Assembly: GCF_000227135.1 (NCBI RefSeq) | Contig: NC_018231.1 | Coordinates: forward strand, 335,864 to 399,863 | Direction: 5' to 3' | DNA: 64,000 nucleotides | Source of the DNA: Leishmania donovani | Taxonomy: Eukaryota > Euglenozoa > Kinetoplastea > Trypanosomatida > Trypanosomatidae | Part shown: positions 10,401 through 19,146 of the stretch, piece by piece | Layout of the letters: every line of letters begins with the position of its first letter | Position numbering within the stretch: position 1 is the first letter of the stretch | Translations under genes and position numbers: made by a program | Notes under the pieces: model-generated | Databases searched by the model: none | The model's input: the letters and a program-made list of their open reading frames with translations, nothing else | Told to the model about the DNA's origin: nothing

Positions 10401-10966
10401 CTACCGCGAAGGTCCTGGGAGGCGATGACGTCGCCACCCTGCAGGCCGGCGTCGAGTGAGGTCTGCTGCTGGAACGGCGCCAGAGGCGGCGCGCCGCTGC
10501 CTCGCACGCCGCTCTGACGAGCCCCGGGTGTGTTGTGCTCGAAGAGGTTCTCGGAACTTCCCAGCGCGGACAGTGACAGAGCCTCCAGTGGATAGCCGGC
10601 GCTGTGGTCGCGGCTGCTACTGGTGCGTAGCGCGGGGGCAGCGGAGGCGGAGGGGTAAGACACTGCGGCGCTGGCTCCGGTGGACGTCCGCGCTGCCGCA
10701 GCCGAGTTCGCATAGGCGACTGCAGATACCGGCCTGTACTCTGTGAGGCTGCCCAGCAGCATGCCATGTGCCGGCTCCCCGTCGCGACTTGTCGTCTCCG
10801 GCCTCATCTGCTGCTGAGAACTGCTGTCTGTACGCGGCAGGACAGACACCACTGCAAGCGACCCTCGCTGTCGCTGCGGGGCCGCTGCGACTCTGCTGCT
10901 CTCTGGGAGCCCCATCCCGTTGAGGGCGCGACTCGCGCTACCGCTCCGAACCCTCTCCGCCGTCAT
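7412..10966 (-). CDS. Large low-complexity protein with a Thr-rich TTTLTKT motif and acidic C-terminus
   Basis: An 1184-residue protein with no recognised family. Most of it is Ser/Pro/Thr/Ala/Gln-rich and probably disordered. The most ordered-looking part is about residues 409-470: STTTLTKTTKKVRYRL, then PDEPFDPDAPDPSDIGSL and a short helix-like segment ending AVDEVAGRYPM. TTTLTKT echoes a motif shared by the next two upstream genes. A basic segment near the middle (EPRRRRRGNLEGLYDEILRR) could be a linear interaction site. The C-terminal 60 residues are acidic and Tyr-rich (YVREDDEYAEYDEQY). There is no signal peptide or membrane segment. The start at 10966 is the first ATG of the frame; a second Met follows at residue 18. 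Function unknown. Confidence 0.75.
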   Translation of the reverse strand: MTAERVRSGSASRALNGMGLPESSRVAAAPQRQRGSLAVVSVLPRTDSSSQQQMRPETTSRDGEPAHGMLLGSLTEYRPVSAVAYANSAAAARTSTGASAAVSYPSASAAPALRTSSSRDHSAGYPLEALSLSALGSSENLFEHNTPGARQSGVRGSGAPPLAPFQQQTSLDAGLQGGDVIASQDLRGSKHSIAVLKVTPGGKAQECTRPPTSDSTAQGGGGWSTPGMHAAPVQPPCRTSFNQVGSTTQLGSASAGVQVEKIAPIGETSLSTAPRAHAAMPQAVAAAELRQRPPRRSSTSASAAIVQSSPCVATTTAAPMAAAKSTQPAAFMPSSTTTSSPAASTQHTGSRLSWQSSRGTPRSTHTPERSTTALAAVSTGAALHHRSSCNGAVREAGEPLLIGPSTLQVSTTTLTKTTKKVRYRLPDEPFDPDAPDPSDIGSLRAEEEAALLDPVSYTCAVDEVAGRYPMLLRRPGAHGGDVLHGRRGSASSRLGDGAPRPTFLLDDGNRWARATNRPTVATTRDPSGTATTQLPAPRILQKTGVAGKTAVPDTSSEPFPAHQRVAADGSTTQASSGEEAGGHLLQRHVQQIAIGKQLVKGTVFQPPSMGKRHTERCRREQDEDRMNAAAAAQPALKDKGSSAGAAPPEPRRRRRGNLEGLYDEILRRTQQNRRTTLPNTIPPAAVPPQALPLQPPGAAATAARPTTERRSWRPHLPSAEPAPPQRGSGVNPGVAPRLPHTAPQPWSSSQPCIPISHDEEMPSDSEMSSQNGYRTPLMYSATQREQQAPTPLARAGAAATGCAGPRLSNSVPHPSPGVPQPHQQQVVPPRESYSLARGPPPLAGGGRPVEPKQQLDSVSPRLQQQQQCPSPHVRPGYGVAAAALSTGSHMPEHTSGRSGKYTRAVFAPPPPARAQPSQHALSSSSYGNSAYRHDEEDDDRYNPAPSGSHYPADEAYAAGTHTPSAAVTAFGRNSAGAPEQHTCATHVHGAPQINNGTGSSSQQRSRAWQHAEENLSQRTEAVHKENLRAEGMVRPHNEGRSHHRTHSSALPPPPHPPPTTSAAASSSTALRTPAAAANTPAPAPHTVFVTSQAEYDEALMSTSSCTTDTQPVAVSECGEDEMINDENDGLVKKGPPVLVLGDEVFAPDGYEYVREDDEYAEYDEQYNTESEDSRGHHQELEEAH

Positions 10967-11440
10967 GGTGCTGTTTCCAAGTGCACGCTGCGTACCTGAT
11001 CTGTTACCTGGTAACGCGTGGTGCCAGAGAGGACTCTGGAACGAAAGGCGACAGCCCTGCCGTCGTCGCCGCAGCTCAGCACGTCAATATAACGTCGAGG
11101 GAGGACTGTGGTGGACTGCTGTTTCGTCGTCGTGGCAGTGGTGAGGACGCTCACCCGCATCGCATGGGCAACGCGTGCGTGCCGGCTCTCCCACCAACGC
11201 ACCTCGAGACACTGAGCGCACGACAGAGGTGGAAGGCACAACACGGAATACTCTGCAACAACGCAACACGACGCAGCGCAACACAAGCCGCGGAAGCACA
11301 AGCGGATGCGAGGTCAACGAGCCGAAGAAGACGTTGATGTATACACACGCACACGCGCATGGCACACTCACATGCACACACAATGAGATGAAAATAAAAC
11401 GTAAGAACTATGATGGAGGCGGTGCCCGGAAAACAAGATG

Positions 11441-11504
11441 CACACGCGCGCACGCACACGCACACGCACACGCACACGCACACGCACACGCGCGCACGCA
11501 CACG
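11441..11504. repeat. Imperfect (CACACG)n / (CA)n microsatellite
   Basis: Alternating CACACG and CGCG units are directly visible over about 64 bases. This purine-pyrimidine alternation can form Z-DNA. It lies upstream of the 1184-residue gene. Confidence 0.85.
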
Positions 11505-12290
11505 GAAAGAGCGCGACGCGCCGCACCGACGGCAATGATGGACGCCACCCACTGCACTCACGCGAGGAGGCACGGAGGCTAAGTAGTGACGGTGGATGGG
11601 GAGAGGGGGAGGGGGCTCTAGTATATGGGCACGCGTGAGTGTATGCGGAGGATAGCCCGTGCGTCGGGGCAATCGAAGGGTGAAAAGAAAGAGAGCGAGA
11701 GGGGCCGATGCGTTGCGGGTGCGCACATCCCTCCCTATGGGAGTCGAACGAGGAGTGACAGTGTAGGATCAGACGAGCCCGCGCCAGTGCGCCCCTTCCC
11801 TCCCCCGAGTGCTTTCTCCTCGCTGACGGAAGAGGGGGCGGGCGGGGGCAGGAAGAGGTCACTGCGTATCTACAACGCCTCGCACCTATGCCGGAACGAC
11901 ACTATGCAGGTGTGTATGCGTGCGTGCGAGTGAAAGAAGCGAGGGCGTGACGGCGGCGTTCGCCGAGATGAGAGCAGGAGAGGCGGGCGAAGAATCTCTA
12001 GTCGCTGGTGTTGCTGCGGTCGATGATGACGACGCGAATACCATGTGCGGGGTCGGCGTTGGTGTTAGTGTCGGTCCATGCCACGTGTGTGCGGGCATGG
12101 GAGAGAGGCAGAGAGAGGGGGGGGGTGAGGGCGGTCAAGCGGCGACGCGGGTCGGGTGCGTATGCGTTGCCGTTGAAGAGAGGGAGAATGAGGAGAACGA
12201 ACAGAGAAGGTACTGTAGAAGAATGAAGGCACGCCGGTGAACAGGGAGAGGATACCTGTGAGCGCGCATCCACGCGCCCTGGCGCGTCTG

Positions 12291-12306
12291 CCCCCCCCCC
12301 CCCCCC
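12291..12306. repeat. C16 homopolymer
   Basis: Sixteen consecutive C on the plus strand (G16 in the transcript), in non-coding DNA. Prone to length error in assembly. Confidence 0.9.
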
Positions 12307-12929
12307 AACTCTGTGTATGTGCGCGGGCTGGCTTGCGTGCGCTGACGACTCGGATAGCCACACGGGGAGGCGTTGAAGGAGGCAGCAGGCTCGGCAAAAC
12401 CCGTGCGCCACTTCATCCCTGCGCGTGCCTTTCTTTGCTGTGTGTCGCCACCCGCATCACACACACACACGCGTGTACGTGTGCGTCTCCGTTGATCGGG
12501 CATACACGCGAGACGCCAAGCGGTGAGGGAAGGAGACAGGGAAGGGGGGAGGCGGAGGGGCGGAGAGTGGCCCATGAGGGAGAGCTGTGAGTTGTGTGCG
12601 TGCGTGTGTGATGCGGAAGGGGCTGGGTGGGGAATAAGAAAAGGCGGCTGGAGTACATGGCACTCGGAATGCTCAAGTGGATTGAAGATGTGTGCGCGTG
12701 TGTGTGGGGGCGGGGGGGGGGCGGGAGCGGAAACAGGGACGGCAGCCACGTGCACACTTGCTCTCCCCTCCCTTCCTTTCCCTCCACCACGCCACCGCCA
12801 AGGAGACCGACCCACATACACAGCGAGGCAAGCGACAACACAAACGGCGACCAGCAGCGAAGAAAAGAGTGGGCGATGGTGAACCGCAGACAGGATGACT
12901 GCTGCTGCGCTACAGCCCATGTCCTTCGC

Positions 12930-13451
12930 TCAATGAGGCAGAGACGGCAACGACGCCTCGCTTCGCGCGTCTTCCAGGTGCACCTCGCCGTTCTCACTGC
13001 TGTCGTCGTCTTCATCGCTTGCCACGAGGCGCTCTGTGATGGTGCGCGTCACGGTTGTCGTGCGGATCGTCAGAACCCCGCCGTACTCGGTCTCGTGGGT
13101 GTGGGTGTCGGTGGTTGTGTTCTGTACCGTGTACACAACCGGCTTTTGGTCCTGGAAGGTCGACGACGGCTGTGTCGTCGCCACGGCTGGCGCGGGCTCC
13201 GGGTAGGAAAGACTGCAGCTCACATCACTAGGATAGGGGTTAGTATTGCTTGCAGGCGTCGCACGGTTTCCGCGCACGGGCACGCAGCGGCGTGCGGGGC
13301 CCGCCTCGGCGGCGGTGTTGTCGTCATGCTCACAGCCAGCAGACGGCGTCTGTCCACCAGGTGCAGCGTAGGCGTAGGGGTACGTGATCGCGTCCTGGCG
13401 GACCGAGGAGGTCCGAGGATGGAGAAGTGGGCCGTGCGGCGTGGAACGCAT
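12930..13451 (-). CDS. Small protein sharing a TEYG-RTTTVT-TITE module with the neighbouring 1275-residue protein
   Basis: A 173-residue protein of unknown function, starting at the first ATG (13451). Residues about 115-150 (HETEYGGVLTIRTTTVTRT, then ITERLV and an acidic DEDDDSSENGE run) closely match residues about 585-625 of the protein encoded just upstream (HHTEYGDVLTVRTTTVTKT, ITEGLV, acidic run). The DNA also matches (13026-13110 against 17313-17395). The rest is low-complexity, with another weak echo (NPYPSD against APYPSD). There is no signal or membrane segment. It looks like a partial tandem duplicate of the middle of the larger gene that kept an open frame, but a conserved separate small gene is equally possible. 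Confidence 0.65.
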   Translation of the reverse strand: MRSTPHGPLLHPRTSSVRQDAITYPYAYAAPGGQTPSAGCEHDDNTAAEAGPARRCVPVRGNRATPASNTNPYPSDVSCSLSYPEPAPAVATTQPSSTFQDQKPVVYTVQNTTTDTHTHETEYGGVLTIRTTTVTRTITERLVASDEDDDSSENGEVHLEDARSEASLPSLPH

Positions 13452-15318
13452 GTTGCGGAAGGCTCTTACTCTTTTTCCGTTGGTTGCGCCGAGCTGTATC
13501 GCATCTAGTCTTCGGCCTACGTGTGCCTATGCGTGAACGGGGAAGAGCAATGGATAAGCCGCCCTTGTGCGGCGCGGCTTGTCGTTGCTGCCGCTCACGG
13601 CGATGGCCACGGCGGCAACGAAAACAGAGGTGTAGAAGAGGGGGTGTGCGAGAGGAGTCAGCGACAAAAAAGCACCACGAGAGGCGTGGAGAAGCGACAT
13701 CGACGCGAACAGCCGCAACAACACGGTGCGTGCGTGTGTGCGGCAGGCAAACAGACGACGACTCTCTGGCACGGAGGAGAGGTGGGAGGGCCATAATGGT
13801 GGTGGTGTTGGTAGTGAAGGAGCGAAGGGAAAGATGAGAATGGCGGAGGTCGAGGATGCGGAGCGGCTTGGGGCGTGCAGATGAGCCTCCCTCTCGCTCT
13901 CTATCACGTTCTCTCTTTTCGCCAGCTGTGCCGAGCGTAGACTCTCCCCGCCTTCTGCACGAGCCACCGTGAGGGGGGGGGGGAGCTGACCGTGAATGCA
14001 CCTGCACACGCCGCTGAGGTGCTCATCGCCTCCACGTTTTCCGATCGGCGCTGCTCTGTCCTACACACACGTGCACAGAGGCAGACGCCGATCCGTCTGG
14101 GCCCTTCCTACCTCCCCCTCCCTCCACATCCCTCTTTATGCTCGCACGGTGATCGCCTCATGGATGCGGTGGATGCTGCTCCTCACCGGCATCGCTCTCG
14201 CACGTGCCGTTGCCCCTCGTGCTTTTCTTGTGGGAGGACGAGGAAGAGGGTGGTGGTGGTTGAGTGCTTGGTGGTGCAACGCATCCAATGACTGAGCGCG
14301 CGGCGCACCGCTCTACGTTGAGTACAAGGCGATCTAGACGATCCAGAAAAGAAAGGCAGCCACGACAGTGAAGCGAGAATGGCGCCGTCGCCGTGTCGAC
14401 CCGTGCAGCTCTTCTTCTCCTACCCCCGCTTGCTTCGTGACCTCGTCATGCCTTCGTTGGCGCCGGCTTCTGTGGTTCGTGCGCCTGCACGCACAGCGGA
14501 TGCACATACACATAAACACACACACACACACAGACTTATACAGAGGAAGAGGGCAACCCGAGAAAGCAATGGGAAGCGCGCAGCGGAAGCACGGCGAATG
14601 CCTCCACAGTCACCCCTCCATTCCCTGCTCCCCCTCCCCAAAACAAAACAAAACGCAGCAAGCGAGGCTTCACCTAGCACCGCCCCGCATAGGAGCCCAT
14701 CACCACAGCCATCGCCACTATCAGAGCGTTGGGGCGCATGACGGAGGCTGTCGAGGTCTTGGTGGCGGTGATAGTGATGATTATATGTGCGTGTGATGGA
14801 AGGCGTGACAGAGGGAGAGAGTGGGGGGGGGAGGGGAGGGGAGGGGAGAAAGGGATGCGATGCGTGAGCGCCGGCGCAAGTCCACACGGACGGAGCACCA
14901 CCCGCCGATCCGCAGCGTCGCGTTTTGGCACATCTACGAAAAGCGAATCAAAGAATGAGCGCGCGAGCGCGAAATAAAAATGTGTGCCGCGGTAGCAACG
15001 CACACAGACACCCAAGCACACGCATGCGCGCACACCGCGATGACAATGATGAGGGCGCATGATATCCCTTGACTGCAGATACATATACAGATACAGGTGC
15101 ACACATGAACAACAACAACAGGTGCGCAGAGACGAAAAGAGCTGAAGGGAACAAGAGCGAGCAAAATAAAAACATGCAAGCGCGCCATGCGAAACACGCC
15201 CGCGTACGCAGAGCCACCGAGCGGCAACAGTGCCTCTAAAACTGCTTCCGGCATACCCGCCCATCCACCCCAGCACCCCCCTCCCTCCAAGCACCACACT
15301 GTCACCGTTGCTTGTCAG
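13452..15318. other. Intergenic region, 1.9 kb
   Basis: No gene supported. It holds a short CA repeat at 14513-14532, an AAAACA-type run at 14640-14655, and a G-run cluster at 14822-14846 (four G-blocks within 25 bases). Confidence 0.6.
14822..14846 (+). other. G-run cluster (quadruplex-capable)
   Basis: A G9 run followed by three GGGG blocks separated by single A residues on the plus strand, matching the simple G3+ N1-7 quadruplex pattern. It is C-rich in the transcript. Function unproven. Confidence 0.6.
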
Positions 15319-18300
15319 CTACGAGTTGGTGGAGGTGCTGAAGCGACGCGTCGTGCGCGTCGTTGCGCCGTGGTGGTCTGACTTGACATGTCGCGTGACC
15401 GTGGTGGCACTACTACTGTAGTTGGGCAGCACATCACTATCCCTGTCTTCAGAGCCCTTCTCAGAAACCACTCGTACCGTCTCTGCTTTCGTTGGCAGCG
15501 TCGATGGTCGGCAGGCAGCGGCACCGCTGCTGCCGTTGCCGTCCCCTGTCGCCTTCGCAAGTGACTTCGTAGGAGGGGTGGGCATCCGTGGCTTGTGTGG
15601 GCGATGGGGCACTTTCACGTTGCCTGCCGGTGCCTTCACTGAGGGCTGCCGCTGCCGCTGCTGCTGGCGCGGAGCGGAGGCGTTGCTGAGTTTGGAGTTG
15701 ACGCTCGCTGCGTCCACCTGTTCGTCTTTCTCTTCCATGTACTCGACGTGGGTGCTGCCGCTGACCGAGGCGGAGTCCGCCTCCCAGCGCGCGCTGCTCA
15801 TGCTTTCATCAATGCTCGCACTGCCACTGCGGCTGCTCGTGTTCTCGCTGTCCATGATGTTGCTGACCGGCTCCCGTGTATAGGTGCGCACGCGCCGCGT
15901 CTTGATGATCTTGTAGTCACGAGTCGTCTTCACTGTCCGCGGCTGCTGCGCCGCCTGCGGGAGCGTTAGAGGATACACGTTGGCCGGTGCTGTGAGATGC
16001 ATCGGCGTGCCAGACTGCTGACCCTGGCCGTCGGAGCCGCGCTGATGTCGCCGGTCGCACAGCTGCATCGGCGCCTTCTGCTGCTTCGATGGGTGGCTAC
16101 CGCTGTGGCCGAGCGCGTGCGGCACGAGTTGCCCGCTCTCAGAGCTCGTCCGCGGCATTGAGGAGCTCTGGCTGCTTCGCCCACTACTGCGGCGGTGACC
16201 GAGTAGCGGCAGGAAGGCCGGGTACCCGTTCCACTCCGCCTGGAACGCTGTATTCGGCTCTACCAAGTCACGGAACAGCTCCCGACGCGAGTTGTGGCGC
16301 ACATCCGGAACATATGGCCTCGACGGCGCCGACGAGGATGGATGAGCATCGCTGCCAGCGATGACCTCGCTTCGTGCCTCCTCCTCCTGGTACGGCGCGT
16401 TGCCGTCCTCGTAGTTATCTAGCGGCGCCTCCAATGCGGCACCGCTGCGGTGCGCTGGTGGTGCCGTATGCGTGTGCCGCTGCTGCGGCGGAGCACCACG
16501 CTGGGCCCAGCGACTCGGTCCATCGTCGAAGGCGTTTTCGGCCTCGCGGGAGTTGTGCAGGTGCACCCGAGTCCTCTCTGCCTTTGGCGGCGGCCGCTCC
16601 GGCAGTGGGTTCTCACGGGACTCGGGGGCACGCGCGACGATCGAGGGGGTGTCGTCGGTGGGGTCGAGGGCAATGTCGGCCTCTGAGGCTCCCGCGGGTC
16701 TGGACACCGAAGCGCGGTGACGCCAGCTCGGCGGGAGCGGAGACTGCACCAGAGGCTGCCGCTGCGGAGTCGGTGCCGGCGGCGGTGGCTGATGAGCAGG
16801 CGCGCGATGGGCACCTCTGTCAGGATTGCACTGCGTCGCTGTTTCGTGCCGCTGTGAGTGTGGCGATGTCGTCGCGGCCTGTCGAGAGGTCCGCGGCGGT
16901 TCTTCCTCTTCCTCGCGCCTCAGCGGCCACGCAGCCTCCGTCTGCTTATTGGCGCGCGGAGGTGGGCGGGGCGTCTGAGTCGTTACCACGTGACCGCACG
17001 GCTGGGCCTGTGTCTGTTCCTCTCGCCGCATCGGCGGTGGCGGCGCTTGCGGCGGAGGCTGCTGCTGGTGCTGCTGTAGCTCCGTAGGTGTGCGCTCTGC
17101 CCACGAGCACTCTCGCTCTTCGTCGTACTCGTCCGCGTCATCATCGGACGGGTACGGCGCCGGTGCTGGCTGTAGAGGGTGTGTAGGGTGGGTGGGGTTG
17201 CGTGGTTGCTTCTGCTGTTGCTGCGGTGGTGGCGCTCCCACATGCACTGGAGCAGCCGGCTGCCCTTCATCCTCGGAGGGCTCCTCGTCTGTGTCGTCAC
17301 CTGCGCTGTCGACGAGGCCCTCTGTGATGGTCTTGGTGACCGTTGTCGTACGCACCGTCAGCACATCCCCGTACTCGGTGTGATGCACGTCCGTGTCTGT
17401 CTGGGTATCTTGGGTAGTGCCCACGACGGTCGCGTTAGGCACCACCGTCGTGAACGTGTCACCGCGTTCCGCGTGCTCGTTCGGTGCGTAGCGGACGAGC
17501 GCGGTGGCGTTGTAGGGCGATTTGCGTTCCTGGCGTGCGCCCGGCGTGCCAGAAGGGTGGCGCGGGTCGGCGCTGTGCCGGCCACTCGCCTGCACAGGCG
17601 CCGATGGCGGCACCTCCGTCCACTGCTCCGGCTCGGCGGCCTGCTGCCTATAGTGCCCATGGTCGCCTCCGGGACCACCGTACACCCCGTCATCGGCGTC
17701 GTCGCCAAGCAGCTCATCTGCGGGCATGTCGCCGACGTACTCGTGGAGGAAGTCGAGGCCCGGAATCGCGCGGTACTTGCGCGGAATGCGCTGGTGCCGC
17801 CGCACCGGATGCCCCAGCGTGTACTCCAGCTGCTGCATCGCTCGGTGCATCTTCCACGTAGCCTGGATCTTGGTGGCCATGTTATTACGCATCTGCTCCT
17901 CCAGCCGCCCCTCTAGCCTGTCGGCGCGGTGCATCAGATGAATCACCCACGGGTGGTCGTAGTCGTACACGCTGCACAGGATGCCCACGCAGCGCCGCAC
18001 GAGCAGCAGTGCGCGGCTGTAGAGCGCGAGATCCTCGTAAATCTGAGCCAGCTCTATCTGGGCTGGGATGAGCAGCTCCGATTGCGAGTTGTGGCCAATC
18101 TGGACCACCTCGCAGCACCGCAGAAGCAGCAGCTCGCACGGCGAGGCGACCAGCTCGCGCGTCATGCGGCTGTGCAGCACAAACTCGTCCTCACGGTTCA
18201 ACTGCGAGCTCTGCATCACATGCGGCGCTCGCATCTTCACGCGCTGGAAGAGCGGGCCAGTCTGCCGCCGCGGCGGGCGTGGCGCCATGGATTTCAAGAT

Positions 18301-19146
18301 GGCTTCGTTGAGGCTGAAGACGCTACCTCCGTCAGACATCAGGCTGCTCTCGAGCGAGCTCATGGACGAGTTTGCGTCGTGCACGGCATCGCCGCCGTCG
18401 ACGGCCTGTACCTTGGGGTGCTTGTGGTCAACGAAGGTGAAGCCTTGGTGATCGCGCTCGTGGTCGTACCAGATGCGCGCCATCCCCACCATAGCCAAGA
18501 CGTAGCGCTTCAGCACCATGTACATGTCGGCGTCCTGCCGTGCAACGCGCTTCTCTGCCAGCGTGATAGCGCGGCTGTAGGTGTTCTTGGCGTTCTCGAT
18601 GTCCCCCTGCTGGTGGTAGACATCGCCTTCCTTCTGGTACACCGTGACGGCCAGCTGATCGAAGCAGTCGTTGGGCACGCGCGCCAGGAGGGGGTAGCAC
18701 TCCTGGAGCAGCCGCAGTTTCTCGCCCGGGCTGTCCTGCGGCACGGCGTCAGCCTGCTGGATCAGCTCCAAGACGCGCAGCGAGATGGGGTCGGCGTTGC
18801 GGGTGAAGGCCAGGAGGACGTCCGTTTCATTCCCAACGTCCCCACGAACACTCGTGCCACCGGCACTGCCGCTGCCATTCATTCCCGGGATGCGCTGACG
18901 GCGCTGCAGCGTGGCCTGCTGCAGCGATGCAGACTTCGCCTCCGGGCTCTGCGAGCGCGCCTGGCGGTTCACAGAGGCCGCTGTGATGGCGGCAGGCGAG
19001 CGGAAGTTGCTGGCGGACGCTCGTGGGGCGGCGTTGACGAGCATCTTCCTCGGTCGTGGCTCCGTCGCCGGTGCTGTGGAGGAGGCGCGGGCAGGCGACG
19101 ACGACGCGGCAGGAGCCCGGCGTGGGCTCGACGCGGCATTCCCCAT
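15319..19146 (-). CDS. TPR-like and IQ-motif protein with an N-myristoylation signal
   Basis: A 1275-residue protein. The frame is open upstream, but the ATG at 19146 begins MGNAASSPRR, a textbook N-myristoylation context (Gly2, Ser6), while upstream codons look like UTR. Residues about 165-205 (VYQKEGDVYHQQGDIENAK...YSRAITLAEK) are TPR-like; a second TPR-like helix pair at about 363-410 has ELAQIYEDLALYSRALLLV. An IQ-like element (ATKIQATWKMHRAMQQL) follows at about 421-437 and could bind calmodulin. The C-terminal two thirds are Pro/Gln/Ser-rich and disordered. They contain HHTEYGDVLTVRTTTVTKT (about 585-605) and related Thr/Arg-rich pieces (RTVKTTRDYKIIKTRRVRTY; SATTVTRHVKS). Inferred role: a membrane-tethered scaffold, possibly flagellar or cytoskeletal. 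No named family. Confidence 0.78.
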   Translation of the reverse strand: MGNAASSPRRAPAASSSPARASSTAPATEPRPRKMLVNAAPRASASNFRSPAAITAASVNRQARSQSPEAKSASLQQATLQRRQRIPGMNGSGSAGGTSVRGDVGNETDVLLAFTRNADPISLRVLELIQQADAVPQDSPGEKLRLLQECYPLLARVPNDCFDQLAVTVYQKEGDVYHQQGDIENAKNTYSRAITLAEKRVARQDADMYMVLKRYVLAMVGMARIWYDHERDHQGFTFVDHKHPKVQAVDGGDAVHDANSSMSSLESSLMSDGGSVFSLNEAILKSMAPRPPRRQTGPLFQRVKMRAPHVMQSSQLNREDEFVLHSRMTRELVASPCELLLLRCCEVVQIGHNSQSELLIPAQIELAQIYEDLALYSRALLLVRRCVGILCSVYDYDHPWVIHLMHRADRLEGRLEEQMRNNMATKIQATWKMHRAMQQLEYTLGHPVRRHQRIPRKYRAIPGLDFLHEYVGDMPADELLGDDADDGVYGGPGGDHGHYRQQAAEPEQWTEVPPSAPVQASGRHSADPRHPSGTPGARQERKSPYNATALVRYAPNEHAERGDTFTTVVPNATVVGTTQDTQTDTDVHHTEYGDVLTVRTTTVTKTITEGLVDSAGDDTDEEPSEDEGQPAAPVHVGAPPPQQQQKQPRNPTHPTHPLQPAPAPYPSDDDADEYDEERECSWAERTPTELQQHQQQPPPQAPPPPMRREEQTQAQPCGHVVTTQTPRPPPRANKQTEAAWPLRREEEEEPPRTSRQAATTSPHSQRHETATQCNPDRGAHRAPAHQPPPPAPTPQRQPLVQSPLPPSWRHRASVSRPAGASEADIALDPTDDTPSIVARAPESRENPLPERPPPKAERTRVHLHNSREAENAFDDGPSRWAQRGAPPQQRHTHTAPPAHRSGAALEAPLDNYEDGNAPYQEEEARSEVIAGSDAHPSSSAPSRPYVPDVRHNSRRELFRDLVEPNTAFQAEWNGYPAFLPLLGHRRSSGRSSQSSSMPRTSSESGQLVPHALGHSGSHPSKQQKAPMQLCDRRHQRGSDGQGQQSGTPMHLTAPANVYPLTLPQAAQQPRTVKTTRDYKIIKTRRVRTYTREPVSNIMDSENTSSRSGSASIDESMSSARWEADSASVSGSTHVEYMEEKDEQVDAASVNSKLSNASAPRQQQRQRQPSVKAPAGNVKVPHRPHKPRMPTPPTKSLAKATGDGNGSSGAAACRPSTLPTKAETVRVVSEKGSEDRDSDVLPNYSSSATTVTRHVKSDHHGATTRTTRRFSTSTNS

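Larger units (their letters stand above)
10967..12929. other. Intergenic region, 2.0 kb
   Basis: The 5' region of the 1184-residue gene and the 3' region of the 173-residue gene. It contains an imperfect CACG/CA repeat at 11441-11504, a C16 run at 12291-12306 and several purine-rich stretches. No credible gene. Confidence 0.6.
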
